From contig NZ_CP045298.1 of the NCBI RefSeq assembly GCF_009363115.1, forward strand, positions 1,441,001 through 1,505,000: a DNA stretch of 64,000 bases, written 5' to 3'. This document shows positions 37,811-46,278 of the stretch, one piece after another (the stretch's first letter is position 1; each line of letters starts with the position of its first letter). A program made the translations under genes and the position numbers. The notes under the pieces were generated by a model. It did no database searches. It was not told where the DNA came from and saw only the letters and a list, made by a program, of their open reading frames with translations. Origin of the DNA: Paenibacillus brasilensis (lineage in GTDB: Bacteria; Bacillota; Bacilli; Paenibacillales; Paenibacillaceae).

Positions 37811-38050
37811 ATGCCGCTAACGCAGCACCATCAGATGATGAAAATGGTAGGCATGCGATATAATTTACTTACGGCTGGCGAAGGCAGGTCGGCAGTCAAT
37901 GGTGCTTCGAGCCCGAGTATTAGACTGACCCTAACGACCAGGTGCACCACAGATTGTTGCTCCGAATTTGGAAGCACGCAGGATAGAATAACCATATGTG
38001 GTTGTTGCACCAGCCCCTTCAATCTTGCTGCCGTAAGGAGAAGGCTACGA
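37811..38050 (+). ncRNA. Candidate bridge-RNA region of the IS110-family gene, copy A
   Basis: About 240 bp between the element end and the transposase start, almost identical in both copies (one substitution noted). An open frame crosses it by chance, but it has no ribosome site and unlike-protein composition, whereas AAGGAGAAGG directly precedes the ATG at 38051. IS110 elements encode their bridge RNA in the non-coding end preceding the recombinase gene, so this is the expected place. No folding was computed. Confidence 0.4.
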
Positions 38051-39271
38051 ATGGACGTTGTTTACAGTCATGTGTGCGGACTTGACGTTCATAAAAAGAA
38101 CATCGTTGCCTGCACCATCACGCCTGAAGGTAAAGAAATCCGTACGTTTGGCACGATGACCGACGATTTAATTTTGCTTGTAGATTGGCTCAAAGTCAAG
38201 GAATGCACTCATGTAGCGATGGAAAGCACTGGAGCATATTGGAAACCAATCTACAACCTGTTGGAGCTTGAGGAGATTGAGACTCTTGTTGTGAATGCCC
38301 AGCACATTAAGAATGTTCCGGGACGCAAGACTGACGTCAAAGACGCGGAATGGATTGCTGGATTGCTCCGGCATGGTCTATTGAAGGGTAGCTTTATCCC
38401 AAATCGCGAGCAAAGAGAGCTGAGGGAATTGATTCGCTACCGCCGTAGTCTCATCGAAGAGCGAGCTCGGGAAGTCAGCCGCATTCAAAAGGTGCTGGAA
38501 GGAGCAAACATCAAGCTTTCCTCGGTTGCCAGCAATGTGCTTGGGAAATCAGGACGTGCAATGATTGAGGCGATGATTGCTGGCGAAACCGATCCTGAAG
38601 CTTTATCTGATCTGGCAAAACGAAAGTTGAAAAGCAAAAAAGCGGATTTGAAGCGAGCATTGAACGGCTTAATGGGCCCTCATCAGAAACTGATGCTGGG
38701 AGCTCAGCTCCGTCACGTCGATTATTTGGACGAAGAGATTGGCAGGTTGGATGAGGAAATTAAAAAGCGCATGCTCCCTTTTGATGAAGACTTGGAACTG
38801 CTTGACACCATCCCAGGTGTGGCACGAAGAACAGCAGAGACTATTCTAGCCGAAATTGGCTCTAATATGAATCAGTATCCTTCCGCCGCCCATTTATGTT
38901 CTTGGGCAGGGCTGTGTCCGGGTCAGAATGAAAGCGCCGGAAAACGATTGTCCGGCAAGACGCGAAAAGGAAATAAGAAACTCCGAAGTACGCTTGTAGA
39001 AGCTGCGAAGGCTGCGGCTAGAACAAAAGAAACGTATTTATCCAGCCAGTATCATCGGATTTCCGCGCGTCGGGGAGCTAACCGAGCGACGGTTGCAGTA
39101 GCACACAGTATATTGTCTATGGTTTACTATATCCTTAAGCGGAAACAACCCTACATCGAGCTAGGTCCAACCTACTACGAGGAACGAAAACGGGACGTGA
39201 TCATCAAGCATTCCATTAAGAAACTGGAGTCATTAGGTGTATCAATTACTGTGAATACGGCAGCTTCCTGA
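38051..39271 (+). CDS. IS110-family transposase (DEDD), copy A
   Basis: 406 residues from the ATG at 38051 ([18 protein letters not shown]), the normal IS110 start; longer reading upstream is rejected. The RuvC-like DEDD domain shows [30 protein letters not shown] and [14 protein letters not shown]; the C-terminal Tnp20 domain has [20 protein letters not shown] and [16 protein letters not shown] with the catalytic Ser. It differs from copy B by a single visible residue (KK versus KE near 247). Confidence 0.92.
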   Translation: MDVVYSHVCGLDVHKKNIVACTITPEGKEIRTFGTMTDDLILLVDWLKVKECTHVAMESTGAYWKPIYNLLELEEIETLVVNAQHIKNVPGRKTDVKDAEWIAGLLRHGLLKGSFIPNREQRELRELIRYRRSLIEERAREVSRIQKVLEGANIKLSSVASNVLGKSGRAMIEAMIAGETDPEALSDLAKRKLKSKKADLKRALNGLMGPHQKLMLGAQLRHVDYLDEEIGRLDEEIKKRMLPFDEDLELLDTIPGVARRTAETILAEIGSNMNQYPSAAHLCSWAGLCPGQNESAGKRLSGKTRKGNKKLRSTLVEAAKAAARTKETYLSSQYHRISARRGANRATVAVAHSILSMVYYILKRKQPYIELGPTYYEERKRDVIIKHSIKKLESLGVSITVNTAAS

Positions 39272-39804
39272 TCGTTATGCAAACCATACATTACTAATGC
39301 CCCTGGCTATTTTTTTGTTTGCCGGAGGGTCGCTTTCTTGTTGCCTTTTTTAGGTGTTCTACGGAGCGATATTTTCAGGATAGACGCGAAAAGGAAATAA
39401 GAAACTCCGAAGTACGCTTGTAGAAGCTGCGAAGGCTGCGGCTAGAACAAAAGAAACGTATTTATCCAGCCAGTATCATCGGATTTCCGCGCGTCGGGGA
39501 GCTAACCGAGCGACGGTTGCAGTAGCACACAGTATATTGTCTATGGTTTACTATATCCTTAAGCGGAAACAACCCTACATCGAGCTAGGTCCAACCTACT
39601 ACGAGGAACGAAAACGGGATGTGATCATCAAGCATTCCATTAAGGAACTGGAGTCATTAGGTGTATCAATTACTGTGAATACGGCAGCTTCCTGATCGTT
39701 ATGCAAACCATACATTACTAATGCCCCTGGCTATTTTTTGTTTGCCGGAGGGTCGCTTTCTTGTTGCCTTTTTTAGGTGTTCTACGGAGCGATATTTTCA
39801 GGAT
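38958..39804 (+). repeat. 424-bp tandem duplication of the IS110 3' end
   Basis: The segment from AGACGCGAAAAGG inside the transposase gene (38958) through the 3' flank to GGATAGAC is repeated at once (39382-39804), with one T fewer in a T-run and two substitutions. The junction is a 4-base AGAC match between the IS end and the internal site. Copy B lacks the duplication. The second unit is a headless transposase tail of about 100 codons. Confidence 0.9.
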
Positions 39805-40077
39805 AGACTCGGGAAATAAAGTTGTAGACTGACGAATGCCTTTCCGGATGCGGATTGGCCCAGTGATCCGTAGGCCCGGCGGCCATCAACTGCAGGGCGA
39901 TCACCAGTCAATACTCAGTCTACTACTTTATTTTCTCCGAACAGTGTCGGTTTGCGGTACGGACCCCTTCTCCTGGATATTCAGTCTAAAACTTATTTCT
40001 CAAAGGCTGACGATTCCTCAGCTCCAAAACCTTGTAGAATCAACAATTCCAGTCTAGAACTATATTTTCTTCATACA
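39805..40077. repeat. Right-end array of the IS110-carrying unit, copy A
   Basis: Motif AATAAAGTTGTAGACTGA (plus, about 39815) followed by three copies in the other orientation: TCAGTCTACTACTTTATT, TCAGTCTAAAACTTATT and CAGTCTAGAACTATATT, ending in TACA at 40077. The DNA between the last three is conserved with the end at 51003 (GGCTGACGATTCC and CCTTGTAGAATCA are shared); the DNA between the first two is not. Confidence 0.7.
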
Positions 40078-40108
40078 TTTATAAAACAAAAAAGGCCCCG
40101 CCGACCAA

Positions 40109-41451
40109 AATGAACTGACCCCAAAAAGTTAGACACAGACAGGCTTAGGCTGCTACAGAGGACTGGATGCGGTATTCTACCGGCGACAGTCCTCTGAGCT
40201 TTTGTTTGGTTCTTCGATGGTTGTAATAGTGTATATATTGATGTAGTTCTTGAATGAAATGTTCAATGGATTCAAATTCTTGAATATACAGAAGTTCCGT
40301 CTTTAAGATCCCAAAGAAATTCTCTACCACGGAGTTGTCCAGGCAGTTCCCTCGACATGACATACTTTGTGTGACTCCTCTCTCAGAGAGCATATACTGA
40401 TAGCGTTTTTGTTGATATTGCCACCCCTGATCAGAGTGCAGAATGAGATTATGTTGCTCTGGTAGATTTTCTAAGGCTTTTTCGAGCATCTACGTGACCA
40501 TGGAGAGGGTAGGCCTTCTAAATACGGTGTAACTGATGATTTCTCGGTTATACAGATCCATTATCGGAGACAGATATATCTTTTGTCCAAACAAGTGGAA
40601 CTCCGTCACATCAGTAACCCATTTCTTATTGGGTGCTGTCGCATTAAAATCTCTCTTCAAGACATTTGGAGCTATTTTCCCTTCGGCTCCTTTGTATGAA
40701 CGATATTTCTTCCTACGAACCATACAATAAAGCCCTAACTCCTTCATTAAACGTCGAACTGTCTTATGATTGATTGGAGTCGTTTTGCGAATCTCCCTGG
40801 TCATAGTTCGGTATCCTGCTCGACATTTCAATTCATCATTAAATACTCGCCACATTTCTGTTTTCACATCGGCGTACTTATCAGGCTTGTTCCACTTTTT
40901 CACGTGATCATAGTAAGTGCTTCGAGGAATGCCTGCAATGTTGACAAGCTCTTTGACGTTAAAATCATGCCTTAGCTCGTCTATAACACTTTCATTTGCC
41001 TCCAGTTCTTTCTGTGGCTCTTTATTAGCTGTACGTCCTCGACGCTCCATATAGAGTCCTTCAGGTCCTTCATTTCGATAAATGCGCTCCCCATTCCGAA
41101 TGAATCTATCTTGTACATCATGCTTCTTCGCAGCAGCTTTATAACTCAAATGGTTCTCATGCATATCTTCTAATATGTACTGCTTTTGTTCTCCAGTAAA
41201 AGTCCTGTGTGTTCCCTTATTGATCAATCCCGCAGCTCCATGCTTGGAGTATGCAGCTACCCATTCATTAACCGTTACATGGTTCATTCCATACTTACAT
41301 GCTGCTTCGTTCTCAGACAGCCCTCCTTCAAGTACATCTATAGCAACTTTTATTCGTATTTCTTCGCTGTATTTGACCATAAAGTAAAATCCGCACCCTT
41401 TCTTCTTAGAGGATTATATCATGTGTCTAAGATTTGGGGTGCGGTTCAGTT
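40109..41451 (-). mobile_element. IS3-family element (IS150 group), defective, inside a terminator-like hairpin
   Basis: Imperfect terminal repeats: TGAACTGACCCCAAAAAGTT at 40109 and, inverted, AACTGAACCGCACCCCAAAT ending near 41451. Outside the element AAAGGCCCCGCCGACC (40090-40105) and GGTTAGCGGGGCCTTT (41456-41471) are complementary, so the element sits in the loop of what was a GC-rich hairpin followed by T. No 3-4 bp duplication is certain. Confidence 0.8.
40145..41380 (-). pseudogene. IS3-family transposase with in-frame TAG
   Basis: One frame runs from MVKYSEEIRIKVAIDVLEGG (HTH, orfA part) through HTH_21 and the first rve Asp (KKWVTDVTEFHLFGQKIYLS) to SMVT, a TAG at 40490, then MLEKALENLPEQHNLILHSD, second Asp in HSDQGWQY and Glu in NSVVENFFGILKTE. 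Normal relatives need a -1 frameshift between orfA and orfB; here the link ELEANESVIDELRHDFNVKE is short and in frame, suggesting a deletion across it. Confidence 0.85.
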
Positions 41452-41480
41452 TTAAGGTTAGCGGGGCCTTTGCCAATGCT

Positions 41481-41510
41481 TTCAGACTACACGCTCGGTA
41501 CTTCCGATCT
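41481..41510. other. Sequence resembling an Illumina adapter end
   Basis: TTCAGAC and CTACACG overlap at 41481-41493 and CTTCCGATCT follows at 41501-41510. CTTCCGATCT is the exact 3' end of both TruSeq adapters; TTCAGAC and CTACACG occur upstream of it in the read-2 and read-1 adapters. The middle differs, so this could be chance or an assembly or contaminant trace. Confidence 0.4.
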
Positions 41511-41628
41511 GTGTAAAATTGTAAGCATTACGAATAAACTCAATATAGTCAAAGAGCGTTAACCTGCCAACACAAAAAACGGACGCTGTCCTTGAAGAGA
41601 CGGCATTCGTGTGAATATAAGAAGCGCT

Positions 41629-42627
41629 TTAGATCGAAAAGCTCGTTTTCTTCAGTTCTTCCGTGCTGAACAGAATATCGTAATCCTTGATGCCTTCCCG
41701 CCGAACAAATTGCTCCGCAACTTTCCGAACAAACGCTTCATCGGGTCCATGAATCATGGCGTATAAATTATACGGCCAATCGGGATGCGCCCGCCGCTTG
41801 TAGCAGTGGCTGACTTCCGAATAACCGGCCAGCCTTTTTCCTGCCTCAGGTATATGCTCCTCAGGAAGTACGCAGATGAACAGGCCATTTGCTGAAAATC
41901 CCGCTTCCCTATGCTTTAGAACGGCTCCGATTCGTTTGAGTGCTCCTCCTGCCTGCAGCGCCTGCAAGCGCAGAAACACCTCTTCCAAGCTGCAACCTGT
42001 CTTATTGGCAATCTCGGTATACGGTTCGGGTGACAACGGAAGATCTCCCTGCAGTTCGCGGATCAGCTGCAAATCCGTTATTTCTATTTTGCATGGTTCC
42101 TGTTTGGAAGTTGTGCCTCCATTCAAGTTCGGGCTGGGTGTAATGGCTGATGCATCATCCATTACTTCCATATTCAGGAATACCTTTAGTTTGAATAATT
42201 GCTCGGAGGGGAACTCATATAGCAGCGGCCCGCCCGCCGCTTCACGGATCGTTTCAAGAATAGCCCCCCGTTCTTCCTCGGTCCGGGAAGTCAGCGTGAA
42301 CCACATATTGAGCCTGCTGCGCCGGCGGTAGTTATGGGTTACGCCTCTATACCTGTTGACGACAGCAGCGGTCTGGTAAAAAAGCTCCTCCCTGACTGCC
42401 ATCGCATACAGACAGCCTCTAAATCCCAGTCCCGCCGGATTAAACACCCCGCCGATCCGCCGGATGAATCCCTCTTTCTTCAGCCTTTCAAGCCTTTGAA
42501 GCACATCTTCCTGGCGTAATTCCAGTTCCTCCGCAATGGCATTCCAAGGGCGTCTGACCAGAGGAAGCCCGATTTGCAGCCGATTCAGCAGCTTCCGGTC
42601 GTTCGAATCCAGGTTCACTGTTCCCAC
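41629..42627 (-). CDS. nirDL: NirDL-type siroheme decarboxylase (fused)
   Basis: 332 residues, two AsnC/Lrp-like modules in tandem: HTH at about 10-58 with an effector-like domain holding VTHNYRRRSRLNMWFTL, then a second HTH from about 185 and a domain with VSHCYKRRAHPDWPYNLYAM. These His/Tyr/Arg motifs mark the siroheme decarboxylases NirD/L/G/H and AhbA/B, which convert siroheme to 12,18-didecarboxysiroheme. Both halves are in one chain, as in fused NirDL proteins. It is last in the operon, nine bases after nirJ2. Confidence 0.85.
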   Translation of the reverse strand: MGTVNLDSNDRKLLNRLQIGLPLVRRPWNAIAEELELRQEDVLQRLERLKKEGFIRRIGGVFNPAGLGFRGCLYAMAVREELFYQTAAVVNRYRGVTHNYRRRSRLNMWFTLTSRTEEERGAILETIREAAGGPLLYEFPSEQLFKLKVFLNMEVMDDASAITPSPNLNGGTTSKQEPCKIEITDLQLIRELQGDLPLSPEPYTEIANKTGCSLEEVFLRLQALQAGGALKRIGAVLKHREAGFSANGLFICVLPEEHIPEAGKRLAGYSEVSHCYKRRAHPDWPYNLYAMIHGPDEAFVRKVAEQFVRREGIKDYDILFSTEELKKTSFSI

Positions 42628-42636
42628 CTCCCCAAC

Positions 42637-43638
42637 TTACAGCGCCGCCGATCTTTTGTAACACCACGGCTCTTCGGCCATGAAATTGCCGCCGCTGTAA
42701 TAGTACGCTCTCGCCCGGCAGCCGCCACAAATGCCCACATCGGGACAGGAGCCGCATTCTCCTTCATATTTCTCGAAGTCCCTTAAATCCCGGAACACCG
42801 GATTATCCCGCCATATTTCATCAAAAGGCTGCTCGCGAACATTCCCCACCTTGACCGGCAGGTACGGACAAATATGCACCTCGCCACTCGGCAGCACCGA
42901 ACAATAGGAGACCCCGGCCAGACAACCGCGCGTGTACCGCATTTCCAGCCCCATGCTCTTGGCAAGCGGCATGAACTGGGGAGCGCATGTCGGTTTGATT
43001 TCAAGGGATGTTGATTTCTGTTTGGACAGAACACTGCGCAGAACCGAGTAATACCGTTCCCGCTTCAGCCCGTCTTCTTCGATATGGACGGCCCGTCCGG
43101 TCGGGACGAGAAAGAACGGGTGCAGAGAGGATACATGAAGCTCCTCGGCAAGCTGGGCAACCTGCACGAAATCATCCATATTGCCCTCGGTCAGCGTCAT
43201 GTTAATCTGCACTCTCAGCCCGGCTTCCCGGGCATAACGGATGCCCTCCAATGCTTGCTGCCAGCCTTCCGGCGCATTCCTGAACCGGTTGTGATACTCA
43301 GGCGTGGCGCTGTCTATGCTGATCGCAATGCCCCCCAGCCCCGCTTTTTTCAGCTCCGCAGCTTTGGCGGCGGTCAGAAGCGTGCCGTTGCTGCCAAGTG
43401 CGGGACGAAGGCCGATAGACGAGGCATACGCGATCAATTCGCAGAGATCTTCACGGATCAAGGGTTCGCCGCCGCTGAATATGAGAAGCTTGAATCCGGC
43501 CTGCTTGATCTGATCAATGAGCCGGATTCCTTCCTCCGTGGTTAGCTGGTCTTCTACAGACGATGACGGCCCGGAGTCGCGATAGCAGTGTTCGCAGTAT
43601 AAATTGCATTTCTTGGTCACATTCCAGGAAACGAGCAT
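42637..43638 (-). CDS. nirJ2: NirJ2-type radical SAM protein
   Basis: 333 residues. Radical SAM cluster motif CNLYCEHC (Cys12, 16, 19), GGEPL, then a SPASM/Twitch C-terminus with CLAGVSYCSVLPSGEVHICP and CGSCPDVGICGGCRARAYYY. The ending FMAEEPWCYKR is typical of the second NirJ of Firmicutes. NirJ enzymes remove the propionate side chains of didecarboxysiroheme on the way to heme d1. It starts 25 bp after nirJ1 with AAGGAAGG upstream. Confidence 0.82.
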   Translation of the reverse strand: MLVSWNVTKKCNLYCEHCYRDSGPSSSVEDQLTTEEGIRLIDQIKQAGFKLLIFSGGEPLIREDLCELIAYASSIGLRPALGSNGTLLTAAKAAELKKAGLGGIAISIDSATPEYHNRFRNAPEGWQQALEGIRYAREAGLRVQINMTLTEGNMDDFVQVAQLAEELHVSSLHPFFLVPTGRAVHIEEDGLKRERYYSVLRSVLSKQKSTSLEIKPTCAPQFMPLAKSMGLEMRYTRGCLAGVSYCSVLPSGEVHICPYLPVKVGNVREQPFDEIWRDNPVFRDLRDFEKYEGECGSCPDVGICGGCRARAYYYSGGNFMAEEPWCYKRSAAL

Positions 43639-43663
43639 GCGTATTCAGCCTTCCTTTCCAGTG

Positions 43664-44836
43664 TTATACGATTCCAATTTCGCGGTCGCTTAAATAACAG
43701 GATGGGTCCTCCGCCCAGAAATCACCGCTTACCGAAGCCCGGGCCCGGAAATTCCCGTTACAGATATCCAGCCAATTGCATTCTCTGCAGCGTCCCTTTA
43801 GTAGCGGTTTACGGTCGCGCAGGCCGGCCATTAGCGGATGAGCGGCATCACGCCAAATCTCGCTGAATTTCTGCTTGCGGATATTGCCGATTTCGATATC
43901 TCTCGTGAACTGATCGGGATAGACGTTGCCGTGCCAATCCACGCAGCCGATGGCTATTCCGGAACGGTTGCCGCCGTTTCTCTGAAGCAAGCCAAGCAGT
44001 TCAGCCGCGCGCTCCGGGTCGTGCTCCATCATCCGCTGGTATAAGTAAACGCCATCCGCATGATTATCAACGGTGAGCAATTCCACCGGTTTGCCTTTGC
44101 CATGCAGGTCCATCGTTTTAGCCATAATCCGGTCAAGAGCATGCCGGGATTGTTCATGGGTAACATCCTCTTGCTGCAGGGCACTCCCGCGGCCGGAATA
44201 GACGAGATGGTAGAAGCAGGCCCGAGGAATATTTTCCCGCTCGATCAAATCAAGGACTCCATCCAAGTCTTCATATGTATGTCTGCTGATCGTAAACCGG
44301 ACCCCTACCTTCTGGCCGATGGCCAAGCAGTTTCGGATACCCTGAAGCGCCTGTTCAAAGGCTCCTTTTCGCCCGCGAAATTCATCATGGCGCTCTTCCA
44401 GCCCATCCAGGCTTACACCGACATATTTAACCCCTGCTTCTTTTAGCATCTTCGCTCTGTCCATGGTAATCAATGTGCCATTGGTGGATACTACCGGCCG
44501 AAGCCCTTTGCTTGACGCATAAGAAATCAGCTCATAAATATCTTTGCGGATCAGAGGCTCTCCACCGGAAAAAAGCAGTACCGGCACCTGGAAGGCGGCC
44601 AGATTATCAATAAACACCTTAGCTTCCTCCGTCGACATTTCATCGGGATCATGGGCAGGACAGGCATTCGCATAACAATGTTTACAGGTTAAGTTGCAAG
44701 CCCGTGTCGAATTCCATACGACGACAGGCCCTCTGCCCGCGGAAACGCCATGCGGTTTGTGTCCCGGCTTAATGGTATAACGAAGGTCATCGCCTTCTCC
44801 CTTCATACCGGTAAGTAGTTTCGTTACATTAATCAT
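43664..44836 (-). CDS. nirJ1: NirJ1-type radical SAM protein
   Basis: 390 residues. N-terminus MINVTKLLTGMKGEGDDLRY, then GPVVVWNSTRACNLTCKHCY with the CxxxCxxC cluster (about 49-56), PVLLFSGGEPLIRKD, YVGVSLDGLEERHDEFRG, and a SPASM-like C-terminus CRECNWLDICNGNFRARA. The pattern matches NirJ1/AhbC-like proteins. First gene of the three-gene operon. Its upstream 480 bp up to the transposon end must hold the promoter. Confidence 0.82.
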   Translation of the reverse strand: MINVTKLLTGMKGEGDDLRYTIKPGHKPHGVSAGRGPVVVWNSTRACNLTCKHCYANACPAHDPDEMSTEEAKVFIDNLAAFQVPVLLFSGGEPLIRKDIYELISYASSKGLRPVVSTNGTLITMDRAKMLKEAGVKYVGVSLDGLEERHDEFRGRKGAFEQALQGIRNCLAIGQKVGVRFTISRHTYEDLDGVLDLIERENIPRACFYHLVYSGRGSALQQEDVTHEQSRHALDRIMAKTMDLHGKGKPVELLTVDNHADGVYLYQRMMEHDPERAAELLGLLQRNGGNRSGIAIGCVDWHGNVYPDQFTRDIEIGNIRKQKFSEIWRDAAHPLMAGLRDRKPLLKGRCRECNWLDICNGNFRARASVSGDFWAEDPSCYLSDREIGIV

Positions 44837-45327
44837 TTCCGCTCCCTCATCTCCCTATAATTAGATACCAGTTCTTTATATCTTAAAATAACTTGTGAGA
44901 ATAAGGATATGCGTTATTATCTTGCTCTTGCGCCGCATTAATGCTTGGGTCTGCAATAAGAAGAAACGCCTGACGGCGTCTTATTAGAGCTTATGCTTCC
45001 GAAGTAGCGATACGAGTATCGCTTTAAGGTATGTTTCTCGTAAAAATATAAGACCAAACGATAGGCGCGAAGCCTAAAAAGTCTTATATTTCAAGAAAAA
45101 AACCGCAATGCTGCGGGTATCAAAAAGGTTGTGGCCGAAATGATTTTTTCTTACCGTTAGCCAGTTCTATGATCATAACGACAAGAACGAGCAATGAAAT
45201 GATCTAACTTTCCCGGGTCATGTACACACCGTCCATCATACTAAAGAAACGGCTGTAAAGTTGCAGAGAAATCCCCCGCAATGGACGCACCTATTCCAAT
45301 AGTCTAACAACTTTATTTTCTTTGGAC
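44837..45327. other. Gene-free leader between the nir operon and the transposon end
   Basis: No coding frame found. Contains short hairpins CGCCTGACGGCG (near 44969) and GCGATACGAGTATCGC (45006-45021), the nested hairpin listed separately, and near 45253 CTGTAAAGTTGCAGAG, an inverted relative of the AATAAAGT-type end sites. The nir promoter is presumably here; I cannot identify it or an Fnr/NnrR-type box with confidence. Confidence 0.45.
45044..45091. repeat. Nested hairpin
   Basis: Outer 11-bp arms AAATATAAGAC (45044-45054) and GTCTTATATTT (45081-45091); inner 5-bp stem TAGGC/GCCTA around GCGAA. This could be a structured leader RNA of the nir operon or a palindromic insertion. Confidence 0.6.
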
Positions 45328-45333
45328 ACCCTC

Positions 45334-45651
45334 TTTATTCAGCCATTTTAAAATCCGTTGTGAATCCGGCATACACTCAAGAACAGCTTGAACATGTGGT
45401 TTGTCGTCTACATTTCAGGAATAGTATACCCACTGACTTCGTCTTTCTTCTTTAACTATCCCTTGCTACTTTAATTTTCTCAAATGTTGGCTAATGGCAG
45501 GCTGCGACATATCAAAGATATCTACAAATTCGCAGACGCACCATTCTCTTTCTCTCAATAGGGAAAGCATCGCCAGCTGGGTTTTATCCCCCAATAGCTT
45601 TAAATGATCGGCTACATAACCAAGTTGCTCCAATGCGTAGCCTCCTTTCAT
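45334..45651 (-). pseudogene. arsR: arsR 5' fragment (right of the transposon), with two nonsense codons
   Basis: ArsR/SmtB winged helix: [40 protein letters not shown], where CVCEF is the arsenic-binding CxC region. After LRKLK the frame hits TAG, continues QGIVKEERRSQWVYYS, hits TGA, then NVDDKPHVQAVLECMPDS and WLNKEG up to the transposon. So it is damaged in three ways. It is divergent from marR at 45763. Confidence 0.85.
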
Positions 45652-45762
45652 TTATATAACTGTATGCTTATATGCTAATTCAAATTCATTGAAATCAACA
45701 AAGAATATTACTTGCAATTCGCAAATTAACAATATATAACTAAGGCATGAGGTGAAACATAC

Positions 45763-46212
45763 ATGGAAAATACACGAGAGTTATTTCAAAACATGACCCG
45801 TCGTTTAGGCTTACTGAACAAAAACTGTTGTACGGTTGGTGGACACGACATTTCTCCGGTTCAAAACCATATTCTTTATGAAATTGATCGCCAGCATAAA
45901 CCTTCCATGCAGCAAATTGCTGAAACCCTTGGAACCGATATCACCACGTTTAGTAGACAGGTTCAGAGCTTAACCAAGATGAATCTGGTTGAGAAAACGC
46001 CGGACCCTAGTGATCGTAGAGTCTATACCTTGTCCCTCACCGTGGAAGGTAAATATGTAGCGACCACCATTGACACACAAATGAATGACTACTTAAACGA
46101 AGTTTTTTCGTATTTGACCGACTTTGAACGAGAAACGGTGATTCGGTCCGTAAAACTCTTTAATGATGCTATGGCTCAATCCAGCAAATGCTGTTTTCCG
46201 GTGAAAGGATAA
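45763..46212 (+). CDS. MarR-family regulator of the arsM arm
   Basis: 149 residues: winged helix with KPSMQQIAETLGTDITTFSR, SLTKMNLVEKTPDPSDRRVY. It has Cys pairs at NCC near residue 23 and KCCF near the C-terminus, possible arsenic or thiol sensors. GCATGAGGTG precedes the start. First of the rightward arm (marR, small Cys protein, arsM, arsN) and divergent from arsR. Confidence 0.82.
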   Translation: MENTRELFQNMTRRLGLLNKNCCTVGGHDISPVQNHILYEIDRQHKPSMQQIAETLGTDITTFSRQVQSLTKMNLVEKTPDPSDRRVYTLSLTVEGKYVATTIDTQMNDYLNEVFSYLTDFERETVIRSVKLFNDAMAQSSKCCFPVKG

Positions 46213-46278
46213 TACTCACTCCTTATACTTGCAAATTACAATTATCGAATTTCATATCCTTGGGGGTATTAAAAATGA

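Larger units (their letters stand above)
37781..40077 (+). mobile_element. IS110-carrying unit with Tn7-style ends, copy A
   Basis: Bounded by TGTCAAAAGAAAATAAAGT at 37781 and, in inverted orientation, TGTATGAAGAAAATATAG at 40077. Its only gene is an IS110-family transposase. The 40077 end has three AATAAAGT-type sites in a row plus one inverted site beside the IS110 3' end. The same arrangement recurs at 51003-53042. Its own right flank (TTTAT) does not match CCCTC; the duplication matches the outer element instead, so this copy appears embedded at the edge of a larger unit. Confidence 0.7.
37781..45328. mobile_element. 7.5-kb Tn7-like element inserted in arsR, carrying nirJ1-nirJ2-nirDL
   Basis: Left end TGTCAAAAGAAAATAAAGT (plus, 37781), right end TGTCCAAAGAAAATAAAGT (minus, 45328), in inverted orientation. 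Both are flanked by exactly CCCTC (37776-37780 and 45329-45333), the 5-bp duplication expected of Tn7-type transposition, and excision restores the arsR frame. Further copies of the internal motif AATAAAGTnnTAGAC lie near both ends, like TnsB-binding arrays. No tns genes are inside, so it moved in trans. Contents: IS110-type gene, IS3 remnant and the tetrapyrrole cluster. Confidence 0.8.

Noticed and set aside
37811..38050. N-terminal extension of the IS110 transposase
   Set aside because: The extra 80 codons lack a ribosome site and resemble no transposase; the ATG at 38051 has AAGGAGAAGG and the standard IS110 N-terminus.
40078..45328. A separate Tn7-like unit covering only IS3 and the nir genes
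   Set aside because: No right-facing end was found next to 40078, and the CCCTC duplication pairs 45329 with 37776, not with 40078.
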